Below are positions 26,590-34,595 of a DNA stretch of 37,136 bases, one piece after another. Made by a program: the position numbers and the translations under genes. Source of the stretch: Bacteroidales bacterium (GTDB lineage Bacteria; Bacteroidota; Bacteroidia; Bacteroidales; UBA932). Every line of letters begins with the position of its first letter. Position 1 is the stretch's first letter. The notes under the pieces were generated by a model. It was not told where the DNA came from. It did no database searches and saw only the letters and a list, made by a program, of their open reading frames with translations. The stretch is taken from NCBI GenBank assembly GCA_022648545.1, contig JALCMP010000019.1, positions 1 to 37,136 of the forward strand, written 5' to 3'.

Positions 26590-28665
26590 CTATTCCGTAG
26601 TTTCATTCACCTTTACTTCGGATTTATAATCTTTATTTTTCTGCGGATAAGCTATGCGGGTATGGTATATTTCCGCAAGCTGTCTCTTGAAGACTTCCTT
26701 GACTATATTTATTTCCTTAATGGTTATATCCGCCTGTGCAAGCTGTGAATCGGATATCCTCTTGCTAAGGATGGATTCCACCATATCGGATATGCTTTTT
26801 GGCGAATAATCCGATAGACTTCTGGCCGTAGCTTCCACTGCATCGGCCATCATAACAACAACCTGTTCCCGGCTTGTGGGCAGCGTTCCATGGTAAGTAA
26901 ATTTATCCACATTGGCTGGATCTCCTCCTTCATTGCAATATTTATTGTAAAAATATGCCGTCTGCGATTGTCCGTGATGTGATGTAATAAATTCGATAAT
27001 AACTTTGGGCAGGGAATATTTGCGGGCATATTCCACTCCCATATCCACATGTTTTATTATTTCCTGAGCACTCTCCATGGGAGAAAGGCCCTTATGGTAA
27101 TTTACTCCCGGAGCTTCATTTTCTATAAAACACTGGGGATTATATATTTTACCTACATCATGGTACATTGCTCCAACCTTTACCAATCTGGAATCCCCGC
27201 CTATTGCCTTAACTGCCCTCTCGGCAAGATTGGCAACCTGCAGGGAATGCTGGAACGTACCGGGGGCGAGCCGTGCAAGTTCCTGAAGCAGAGCATTATT
27301 AGTATCGGACAAATCCCTGAGTGTTGAATTCGATACAAGGGAGAACATTTTTTCAAGAAGAAAAACCAGAGGATAACATGCGACCACAAGCAATGCATTA
27401 AGAAGCAAATACGCAAGAGCCGTAAAATTTAGCGAATCAGTGGCGGCATTTTCCGGAAACTTAAATGAAAAATATACTGTCATCATTCCGATAAAAATCA
27501 GAAGGGAATTAAGGAATTGTTTCCACCCTCGGTGAAGATACCTAAAAGCCAACAGAGTAACACCTCCGCCGACGACGTTTATAACATACAGTTCCACACC
27601 GAATTCCGATATTAGAAGGACAGGCAACAAAGAAACCATGTATACGGGAAACACAAGTTTGGTATCGAAAAAGGCCACCATATAAAGAGCGAATACCGCA
27701 TAAGGAACCATAAACAGATAGGAAGAACTCCATCTGTTTACCATAACGGTTATGATAAAAATAAGGACTACTATAAAAAGGATGAAATCAAATTTGTTCC
27801 ATTGCGGAAGGACATCAATATCGCCGAAAAAAACCGCGGCGGTGACCAACAACAGCAATATGAACACAAACATCATGTGTCCGGCGGATATCAGAAGCTT
27901 ATCTCCGTTACCGCCTACGCTGTTTCTGTACTCCGATTTATATGAATCAAGAATCTGGGCAGTTTCCGGGGTTACTATCTCACCTTTTGAGATTATAAGC
28001 TCTCCGGCATAAATCGTTCCTTTCGTGGGAGATATATCATCTACCACTCTTTTATGCATAAGTTCGGTAGTAGATTGGTCGAAGGTTACGTTAGGAACTA
28101 TAAGGCTTTTAATATTTATTATATTAAGGGCGGAATCTACATTGAATTCCGGAAATGCGGCAGTCATATCGGTCTGCAACGCAAGCAAGGCACTGTTTTT
28201 CGTATACAACTGTGAAACGAGTTGCTTTACCGTTCCGGATCCTCTTTTAACATATACATATTCCGATGATCCGTTTTCATCTATTATCCCCTTTTCATAA
28301 AGCCTGCCAAGCGAACCGGCGATAGCAGCTTCGAAATCGGATGGCATGCCGGAAAAAGAATGCATCTTATTAAGATACTGTATCTGATTTGCTTCGGTTT
28401 CACCGTTTAGTATATAATATGGGACAATGCTTTCCGCCGCTTTTGTCTTTTCATCCTGCATTTCCTTTGCAGACTTCAATATGGGAAAATCTATCGGGGA
28501 AATGAGAGTTTCGTAAAGCCACGGTCTGCCTATCTGATAAGAATATTTAAATCTGCCCACATTGGGAAAAAAAATCATTATAACCACGAACGCTATGGCG
28601 AGATTAAAATATATTTGCTTATGATTCAAAGCCTTTATGGCTTTTCTTTTATTCAGGATTTCCAT
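26590..28665 (-). CDS. 7TM-HD phosphodiesterase, PgpH/YqfF type (c-di-AMP hydrolase)
   Basis: A 691-residue membrane protein. One N-terminal helix (~residues 18-34) precedes an extracytoplasmic 7TMR-HDED domain (~40-265), then about seven helices (270-450), then a cytoplasmic HD domain. The HD residues are visible: H473 in FQHSLQVANLAERA, H502-D503 in YHDVGKIYNP, and a further His pair in FITSHHGQ. The architecture is that of PgpH, which hydrolyses the second messenger c-di-AMP. The family assignment is firm; activity in this organism is inferred. The gene is monocistronic and converges on ssrA. Confidence 0.92.
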   Translation of the reverse strand: MEILNKRKAIKALNHKQIYFNLAIAFVVIMIFFPNVGRFKYSYQIGRPWLYETLISPIDFPILKSAKEMQDEKTKAAESIVPYYILNGETEANQIQYLNKMHSFSGMPSDFEAAIAGSLGRLYEKGIIDENGSSEYVYVKRGSGTVKQLVSQLYTKNSALLALQTDMTAAFPEFNVDSALNIINIKSLIVPNVTFDQSTTELMHKRVVDDISPTKGTIYAGELIISKGEIVTPETAQILDSYKSEYRNSVGGNGDKLLISAGHMMFVFILLLLVTAAVFFGDIDVLPQWNKFDFILFIVVLIFIITVMVNRWSSSYLFMVPYAVFALYMVAFFDTKLVFPVYMVSLLPVLLISEFGVELYVINVVGGGVTLLAFRYLHRGWKQFLNSLLIFIGMMTVYFSFKFPENAATDSLNFTALAYLLLNALLVVACYPLVFLLEKMFSLVSNSTLRDLSDTNNALLQELARLAPGTFQHSLQVANLAERAVKAIGGDSRLVKVGAMYHDVGKIYNPQCFIENEAPGVNYHKGLSPMESAQEIIKHVDMGVEYARKYSLPKVIIEFITSHHGQSQTAYFYNKYCNEGGDPANVDKFTYHGTLPTSREQVVVMMADAVEATARSLSDYSPKSISDMVESILSKRISDSQLAQADITIKEINIVKEVFKRQLAEIYHTRIAYPQKNKDYKSEVKVNETTE

Positions 28666-28733
28666 AATACATCAACATCTGAACAAAATTATACAAAATA
28701 TGACATTAAATTACATATCTAATGCTAAAATGC

Positions 28734-28764
28734 TTTTTATAAAACTAAAAATAAATTATCTTTG
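28734..28764 (+). promoter_or_regulatory. tRNA-Ser promoter
   Basis: TTTT (28734-28737) and TATCTTTG (28757-28764) are separated by 19 nt. The -7 box matches the Bacteroidota consensus fully and the -33 box in three of four positions. It lies about 50 nt before the tRNA. Confidence 0.7.
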
Positions 28765-28819
28765 CGCCGTCTTTATTCAAAACGGCCCGTCAACCGGGAC
28801 CATCAGACACACAACCACT

Positions 28820-28907
28820 GGAGAGATGCAGGAGTGGTTGAACTGGCACGCCTGGAAAGCGTGTAAACCTCTAAAGGGTTTCAAGGGTTCGAATCCCTTT
28901 CTCTCCG
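28820..28907 (+). tRNA. tRNA-Ser (anticodon GGA)
   Basis: The acceptor stem GGAGAGA pairs with TCTCTCC (28900-28906), with discriminator G. The anticodon arm CACGC-CTGGAAA-GCGTG gives anticodon GGA for serine UCC/UCU. A long variable arm follows (cctctaaagggtttc region), as expected for a class II tRNA, then the T-arm with GGTTCGAATCC. CCA is not encoded. Confidence 0.96.
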
Positions 28908-28915
28908 CAAACGAA

Positions 28916-28945
28916 GAAAAGAGCGACTGAAAGGTCGCTTTTTTC
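28916..28945 (+). terminator. intrinsic terminator after tRNA-Ser
   Basis: agcgac (28922-28927) pairs with gtcgct (28934-28939) across a 6-nt loop and is followed by ttttttc, with A-residues on the other side. It closes the single-tRNA transcript. Confidence 0.8.
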
Positions 28946-29019
28946 ATATGCGCCCCTGGCGGCGAAAGCTTGCTTTCGGAAAGCGAAGAGCCGCATATGA
29001 AAAACACCGGCACCGCCGG
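28945..29019. repeat. GC-rich nested palindromes downstream of the tRNA
   Basis: catatgcg (28945-28952) and cgcatatg (28992-28999) form the outer arms of a ~55-nt cruciform. Inside is a 7-bp stem, cgaaagc/gctttcg, with a 2-nt loop. A separate ccggc-acc-gccgg stem lies at 29007-29019. The stretch is GC-richer than its surroundings and contains no convincing gene. It resembles an intergenic repeat element, but no second copy is in the window. Confidence 0.55.
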
Positions 29020-29210
29020 CGCTTTTCTAAAGTTTGCAAGGAACCCCGCGGGAGCGCAGGGAATGCGCAGGCGAAGCTGAGCATCATCCCGAAGGAGCTT
29101 TTCCCTCATAATTCATAAAAACGATCAGGGTGCAGAAATACGCCCATCGGATACCAAGCATAAACAACCGATAATAAGAACATTACATCAAAAGTTATCA
29201 CAAAATCCAT

Positions 29211-29385
29211 TTGCATCCTGACGGCCTGTTTTTCGCCGATCGGCCTCTCATGTGCCTGCAAGCCTCATTGTGAAAAAACGTAAAATCAGGATGCGGAAAC
29301 CTTTCCGTCGGGTTTCCACATTAAAGCACTCACTTGCAACAAAATACCCACGAAGTCATTATAGCACCGATCTGCATCCTGACGG
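29211..29385. repeat. direct and inverted copies of a gcatcctgacgg motif
   Basis: tgcatcctgacgg occurs at 29212-29224 and again at 29373-29385, and an inverted partial copy (tcaggatgc) lies between them at 29286-29294. Next to the inverted copy is a 7-bp stem, ggaaacc/ggtttcc (29295-29301 / 29311-29317). No gene is seen in the whole stretch 28908-29700; apart from these palindromes and the cassette-boundary motifs it holds nothing recognisable. Confidence 0.55.
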
Positions 29386-29462
29386 ATTTTTAAAAAATCT
29401 ATCATAGACTTAATCTAATTTTTTAAATATTTCCATAATTTGAGTGTTATTTTGGTATTGTC

Positions 29463-29593
29463 CATAACGGTTGGTGTATGAGGCGTTGGGCATTTCAACA
29501 CACTTCACTGTCAAACCGCTGATATGTTTATTAAATGTACTCACTTTTAATTAAACGCCTTCTGTCCAATAACTTATACACATTGTTGTGCGG
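29463..29593. repeat. left boundary palindrome of the accessory cassette
   Basis: The left part (ggtgtatgaggcgtt, 29473-29487) is partly complementary to the right part (aaacgcc near 29553, then ttatacac near 29575), giving an imperfect long palindrome. It contains GCGTTGGGC (29483-29491) and ends with TGTTGTGCGG (29584-29593), whose exact reverse complement lies at 34131-34140 beyond the helicase gene. The layout recalls recombination sites of gene cassettes; identity is not established. Confidence 0.5.
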
Positions 29594-29633
29594 TCGTACT
29601 TTTTCTTCAGTCTGGGTAGGCAAGGCATACTCT

Positions 29634-29676
29634 TTTGCAATTTTGGGTTGAAGCGTTGGCTTGTGCGAATTGCAAA
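29634..29676. repeat. hairpin with AGCGTTGGC core, 3' of the TPR-CSD gene
   Basis: tttgcaatt (29634-29642) pairs perfectly with aattgcaaa (29668-29676). The core AGCGTTGGC (29652-29660) lies in the loop region. The same nine bases recur in the same orientation at 34031-34039, just outside the other end of the two-gene unit. Confidence 0.55.
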
Positions 29677-29700
29677 TGTGTATGGTTTTAGCGTGGGCTT

Positions 29701-31134
29701 TCATTTCAATAGTCTTAGTATTCTTACTTTTTTTCTGTCTTTTGCAGGAATTACCTTGAAAATTACTTTCGTCCCAACTGTTAACTCAGTTGTCAAATGC
29801 CAATTTGGTGAAGCTGAAAAATAAAATTCATTGTCGTCCGATTTGATGAAACCATCTTTTCCACGTTCATTGTCGTGAAGTAACTTAATAATTTCTCCTT
29901 GTAAATTTTCAGAATTACTACTGTGTTTTGGAGCCTTCTTTCTATTGTCATTTTTGTTGAATCCATTCCAATATTTTTTAAGTTCTGATTTTAAATTCTT
30001 TAACTCGCTTAATGAAATTTCACTTTGTCCAAATTGATTTAATTCGTCAAAGACTTTTTGAGGAACTTTCCATTCTTCGTCTTGACGAACAAGTTTGGAA
30101 AGGCTAAAATGCTTGAATGCCAAGTCAGATTGACCTTGCTTATTTAAAATCTTTCCGATTAAGTAAAGTAGGTCAACTTTGAATTCAAGAGGACCGAAAT
30201 TGTTAATGGCATCAATTGCCATTTTAAATGCTGCGTCCAAATCGTCTTTCTCAAAATAGAGTTCTGCCAATTCCTTCTGAATAAACCACTCTCGTTTCTT
30301 TCTTAAGATAGTTTTAAGTTCTTCAATTGTATCTTCCGCATTCCCAAGATTCTTCTTTGACAGAGCTACTCGCCTTGAAAACCAAATGTCATTGGAATAA
30401 TGGAAGTTATCAATCTTTTCAAGTGCTTCTTTGGATGTGTCAAAACACTCTTGCCATTCGCCTAATTTCATTAAAGCTTTTGTTTTGTAAGCGTACCAAT
30501 TTTCAAAATCGGATGCCAATTCCATATCCTGGGTACGTCCTTTTCGTTCAACCTGAATAGTTGAACAGTCGGTTGAAAGCTGAATTGGGACAAATTGGTT
30601 GCAAAAATCATTTACAAGTTTCCAGTTAGGAGCAGGCTTATTCTTCTCTGATTTAAGAACAATTGAAAACAAATTTGAAACAAGCGTTTTTGAAAAATCA
30701 CTATTCAATCCCAGAAGAATGGGAATCAGCGTTTCTATTCTTTCAATGAGTTCGCTTTTGTCATAGTGAAAATTCTGTTGCTGAAAATCTTCTTCATCTT
30801 CATCAAAAAATTGCGTTTCATCATCAAAGTTACTGGCGTTCTCATTTTCTGCTTTGTACTTTGACCATAAAAGCCAACCATACGCAGTTAAGATTCTTTC
30901 CTTTTGGCTGTCATCAATTTTGATGTCATATATGTTTAAGAATTGAAACCCAGCATCAAATTGATTGGTGTATCTGAGGCAAGAAATTAAATCAGATACG
31001 ATATATTCATTATTTGAAAGTTGTTCTTTGGAGAAACTGGTTTTATTCTCTTTAAAATAAGAAAGTGCTTCCGAGTACTTTTTAGCTTTCTTAAGATCTG
31101 ATATCTGTCTGCTAAAATCAAATAATGATGCCAT
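29701..31134 (-). CDS. TPR-repeat protein with C-terminal cold-shock-like domain
   Basis: A 477-residue, probably cytosolic protein with no signal peptide or membrane segment. Most of it is helical and TPR-like: alternating pairs such as ALMKLGEWQECFDTSKEALEK and AELYFEKDDLDAAFKMAIDA, spaced about 34 residues. An acidic stretch (DDETQFFDEDEED) lies near residue 105. The last 65 residues (413-477) look like a cold-shock/OB domain: GEIIKLL, GKDGFIKS (RNP1-like), EFYFSAS (RNP2-like), then VGTKVIFKVIPAKD. Such domains bind single-stranded RNA or DNA. The start codon directly follows the helicase stop with no gap, so the two proteins are surely made together. Function unknown; a nucleic-acid-binding partner of the helicase is the natural guess. 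Confidence 0.8.
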   Translation of the reverse strand: MASLFDFSRQISDLKKAKKYSEALSYFKENKTSFSKEQLSNNEYIVSDLISCLRYTNQFDAGFQFLNIYDIKIDDSQKERILTAYGWLLWSKYKAENENASNFDDETQFFDEDEEDFQQQNFHYDKSELIERIETLIPILLGLNSDFSKTLVSNLFSIVLKSEKNKPAPNWKLVNDFCNQFVPIQLSTDCSTIQVERKGRTQDMELASDFENWYAYKTKALMKLGEWQECFDTSKEALEKIDNFHYSNDIWFSRRVALSKKNLGNAEDTIEELKTILRKKREWFIQKELAELYFEKDDLDAAFKMAIDAINNFGPLEFKVDLLYLIGKILNKQGQSDLAFKHFSLSKLVRQDEEWKVPQKVFDELNQFGQSEISLSELKNLKSELKKYWNGFNKNDNRKKAPKHSSNSENLQGEIIKLLHDNERGKDGFIKSDDNEFYFSASPNWHLTTELTVGTKVIFKVIPAKDRKKVRILRLLK

Positions 31135-33999
31135 TTAACTGTCTTTTAGTTTGTTAATGATTGTCTGAAAATCAGTCCATAAACTTGGTTCAGTTGATGA
31201 CAAAGCGGAAATGGTTGAGAAAAATCCATCTCCGTCATAATACAGGTCAATTGTTAGCTTATCGCTTGAACGAATCAGTTGAACAGTATCTTTATATGGA
31301 GCTTGGATAATATAGCTTATTGCTAAGTCTTTCTCTTTAAGAATTTCATTCAATTGACTATATGCTGAAACTCTCCAGTTGTCTTTAATAAAGCTGAAAT
31401 CATCAATGGAATTATCTGCTTTCAAAGTATTCAGTAGTTCTTCTCCAAATTCTTTGGGTTGTGATTTCATCAAAGAAGGCATTTTGAATTGACCTTTTTT
31501 ATTGTAGTAGATTGAAATAGTGGCTGTTTCACCAGAGTTCCCTTTTAGCTCATATAATTCCTGATAATTTGGATGATTAATGGAATTGATGCTTATTTTT
31601 TTGCTTGTTAGCTTTCCTTCGATGAATTGATATAATTGAAGAAGATAGGATTTAAAATCATCATCTTTAAATTTGTATTTATCCGCTACTTCTTTATTTA
31701 GATTACTTAAATCAATAGATGTGTCAGCAATGTAGAATAAGTCCTTCCCCTTTGAATTTGAAGGTATTGTTGGTTTTAAATCAAGTTTATAGAAAGGCGA
31801 AATTGGAGTGTAATTGATAAGGCTAACTTTTGAGGTTGCTCTTATCAACCCTGTATAAATCCATTTGAAGTAGATTTCGTTCGTTTTGCCACCGCCTGTT
31901 TCTACGTTAAAGAATATTTCATCCCATTTGTAGGACATTGATTTGTGAACCGTTAAAGCCCAACCAAATCGCAACTGTGCAGCATTTTTAAATTTGTAAT
32001 AATCGGTTGATGGCATATTGCTTAAAGAACGTTGAATTTTACGGGAAACTTTCGTTTTTACTCTTTTACCATCTGCCAATTTTTGCAACAAGTCTTTCAG
32101 CTCTTCATCAACGTGATATTTGCCATTTTTAAAATTGTCCAACTCCTTTTCTGCCAATTGAGCCAAAAGAATTTTATAGGATATGATTTCTTCCTTGGAA
32201 AGTTCGCCTTTATCACTTAGTCTGAAATTTTCTAAGCTGAGAAAACTGAGTGTATGATTCGATTCCTGTAAGTTGATGGTTACTTCACGGAAAGTTAAAG
32301 GTGTGATTAGTTTTTCCGTTTGGGTAATTGTATTTGACACAGATACAATTTCACCAAATTGTCCATTGAAAATTTTTTTCGGTTCAGCAAAAGGGTCGTT
32401 TTCATCTTCAACTCTTATGTTGTTCCCAAAAATGACTAAATCACCTTTTGTTAAGTCGTTCCCATTTTTGAGAATTGAGTTCTTTATCCAGAAATTAACT
32501 TTCTGAGCATCAAAATTTGAGTAGCAAAGAATATGAGAACTTGACGTTGATCTAAATGATTTTTCAATTCTATCTTTCAATTCATCCTTTGATAGGATTT
32601 CTAAAGAACCGGAAATCTCAAATTTTAAGTTGTTGTACGATTGATTGCGAATGCAATTGACAGCTTTTAGTCCTTCAGCAACAATTGGAGATTTCTTTTC
32701 TTTATCAATAAGTTGAAATGTTTTAGCTTCAAAGTTGTATTCATCAGCTAAATATTCAGGATTGAGTGCAGATTTTTCTTTTTTACCAATCGAAAGTTGA
32801 AAGCTATCTCCTACGAAAATAATTTTTCGTTTTGAATTTTTTAGGTCTGCAAACTCAATGAAATCTTTCAATAACTTGCCTGAGCCAAATCGCAAGTCAA
32901 TAGATTGGTAGTAATTATCTGAAATTAGATGAGATTCGTCCACTATGAATATTGCGTCTTCTGTGTCGTCAGACTTTTTGAGCGGGACAACTTCTAAGTC
33001 TATTTTGTCTTCGTTTTGATTTTCAGTTTCTTCTTTTTCTTCGGTTTCTGAATTAGTTATGTTTCCACCGTATATGTAAGAATAGATACTGTCAAATTCT
33101 AAGTTTGTATTCTTCAATAAGTTGTTGGAAACTCGTCCAGATGATGCAAATAGTTTAGCTTCTGGAATTCGATTATTATATGCTATATCCTGTATAAATG
33201 GAATCAAATGCGTTTTTCCGCTTAAAGATGTTCCTTGAAGCACAAAAAAACGGTCGTCTTGAGATTTTATGAAAGATTCGATTTCTTGAAGTGCAGACTT
33301 TTGGTCAGGATAAAGGTTCTCAAAATCCAATTCCGTTTCATAAGTCATAAAATCAGTTGTTTCTCCATAATTTTCAGAAAGGTCAAAACTGTCCGCTCTG
33401 AAAACTTCCTTAAATACATCATAGGACTCTTTTGTTAAAGAAACATCTTTATCAGAAATGTCAATAATGTCCTTAATTTTTTCAAGGTAATTGGCTTTGT
33501 CAATTATGAAGAAGTTGAGCTCTTCCTTTGGTGGAATGCTTCCAATTAATTCAATCGTTTTCTGAAAACAAACCATTTTTATTGTATGATGAGGATTGAA
33601 ACAGTCATATGCTGGCAATCTGTCTAATATCTGATTTTCTACAACATTTATAAATCGGTCTTTTTGTTTTTTTAGTTGAATAAATGGATTTATGGAACTA
33701 CCGCCTTTGATTATACCACCTTGCTCATTAGTCCACTTGCCACAATTAAATTCTGATTTTGCATTTTTGGGTAATGTTATTTTTCCGCCAAAATTTTTAA
33801 AGTCAATGATACAAACTGCTTTTTCAGTAATTAGCAAAGCATCAATTTGAAGCCTTTTTTCAGCTTCACATTCAGAGTTTGCAATTAGAAGTCCGTCAAG
33901 TGAATACTTGTCAAATAAGTTTTTAAGGTTTTCTGCAAACTCCCTAAAAAATATATTCTCGTAATTCTTTGCCGCTGTTCCTTTTCTTATTTCAAGCAT
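31135..33999 (-). CDS. NERD nuclease-like domain fused to SF1 helicase
   Basis: A 954-residue protein. Residues ~10-150 form a NERD domain: QIDALLITEKAVCIIDFKNF supplies D53 and D66-x-K68, the PD-(D/E)xK-type residues. An SF1 helicase follows: Walker A GTSLSGKT (256-263), Walker B FIVDESH (351-357), motif III FVGDSFQLS (395-403), and late motifs GWALTVHKSMSYKWDEIFFN (679-698) and YTGLIRATSKV (715-725), the RecD/UvrD_C_2 arrangement. An acidic insertion (318-333) and a ~220-residue C-terminal region of unknown fold are extra. The sequence is AT-richer than the core genes. It shares an operon with the TPR/cold-shock protein. NERD-helicases occur in several phage-defence contexts; that role here is inference. 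Confidence 0.82.
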   Translation of the reverse strand: MLEIRKGTAAKNYENIFFREFAENLKNLFDKYSLDGLLIANSECEAEKRLQIDALLITEKAVCIIDFKNFGGKITLPKNAKSEFNCGKWTNEQGGIIKGGSSINPFIQLKKQKDRFINVVENQILDRLPAYDCFNPHHTIKMVCFQKTIELIGSIPPKEELNFFIIDKANYLEKIKDIIDISDKDVSLTKESYDVFKEVFRADSFDLSENYGETTDFMTYETELDFENLYPDQKSALQEIESFIKSQDDRFFVLQGTSLSGKTHLIPFIQDIAYNNRIPEAKLFASSGRVSNNLLKNTNLEFDSIYSYIYGGNITNSETEEKEETENQNEDKIDLEVVPLKKSDDTEDAIFIVDESHLISDNYYQSIDLRFGSGKLLKDFIEFADLKNSKRKIIFVGDSFQLSIGKKEKSALNPEYLADEYNFEAKTFQLIDKEKKSPIVAEGLKAVNCIRNQSYNNLKFEISGSLEILSKDELKDRIEKSFRSTSSSHILCYSNFDAQKVNFWIKNSILKNGNDLTKGDLVIFGNNIRVEDENDPFAEPKKIFNGQFGEIVSVSNTITQTEKLITPLTFREVTINLQESNHTLSFLSLENFRLSDKGELSKEEIISYKILLAQLAEKELDNFKNGKYHVDEELKDLLQKLADGKRVKTKVSRKIQRSLSNMPSTDYYKFKNAAQLRFGWALTVHKSMSYKWDEIFFNVETGGGKTNEIYFKWIYTGLIRATSKVSLINYTPISPFYKLDLKPTIPSNSKGKDLFYIADTSIDLSNLNKEVADKYKFKDDDFKSYLLQLYQFIEGKLTSKKISINSINHPNYQELYELKGNSGETATISIYYNKKGQFKMPSLMKSQPKEFGEELLNTLKADNSIDDFSFIKDNWRVSAYSQLNEILKEKDLAISYIIQAPYKDTVQLIRSSDKLTIDLYYDGDGFFSTISALSSTEPSLWTDFQTIINKLKDS

Positions 34000-34028
34000 T
34001 TTGTTATTCTATTATTTCCTATTTCAGT

Positions 34029-34140
34029 CGAGCGTTGGCAAAAAAAACAGCTCTTTTGGTTTTTCAAGGTCTGGCTTTTGTGTCGGCAAAAACCAAATGT
34101 GCTGTTTGTGCGTAGGCTCTTTTTAGTATGCCGCACAACA
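34029..34140. repeat. right boundary palindrome of the accessory cassette
   Basis: cagctcttttggttttt (34048-34064) pairs with aaaaaccaaatgtgctg (34088-34104) in 15 of 17 positions, and the outer gagc (34030-34033) can pair with gctc (34116-34119). AGCGTTGGC lies at 34031-34039 and the terminal CCGCACAACA at 34131-34140. Together with the left boundary it brackets the two-gene unit. Confidence 0.6.
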
Positions 34141-34144
34141 TCTA

Positions 34145-34191
34145 TATATACGACACCCTCGTTGTATATGCGACATAAAATGTCGTATATA
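34145..34191. repeat. two mutually exclusive hairpins
   Basis: tatatacgaca (34145-34155) and tatatgcgacat (34165-34176) are near-copies, and both are complementary to tgtcgtatata (34181-34191). Only one pairing can form at a time, either an 11-bp stem with a long loop or a short-loop stem (cgacat/atgtcg plus flanks). No T-run follows closely. The rest of 34192-34595 is AT-rich, holds no gene, and shows no further clear signal. Confidence 0.5.
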
Positions 34192-34595
34192 TCCGCCTTA
34201 GCCGTAGGTGTCTATTTTTCTATATATTTAATATTCAAACAAATACACACAACGCGTATTCGCCCGTAGTTTCGTATACACAATTCCCTCATGCACGGAT
34301 ACCTACCGCCCACTACCCGCCTGTATAACAATACCGATCGTATTACCCCAATTTTAATAACCGGGTAACAAACCGGAATCTTTAGAAAATAACTATAACA
34401 ATGGTGATTTTTAGTTTAAGTTAGGTTACCTCTAATTGAGTTTAAAGTTATGAAATTTTTCTTTATGTTGTTATCGCAGAATCATTCTTTTGCCTTGATA
34501 ATGATAATATTGCCGGCGTCCGCAGCCTGCTGACCGGAGCCTGATATTGCTTAAAATCCCCCTCCAACATAACTCAGCATCGGAAATACCCTCTC

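Noticed and set aside
28777-29109. 110-residue minus-strand ORF across the tRNA
   Set aside because: It runs antisense through tRNA-Ser and the terminator, and its protein has no recognisable features.
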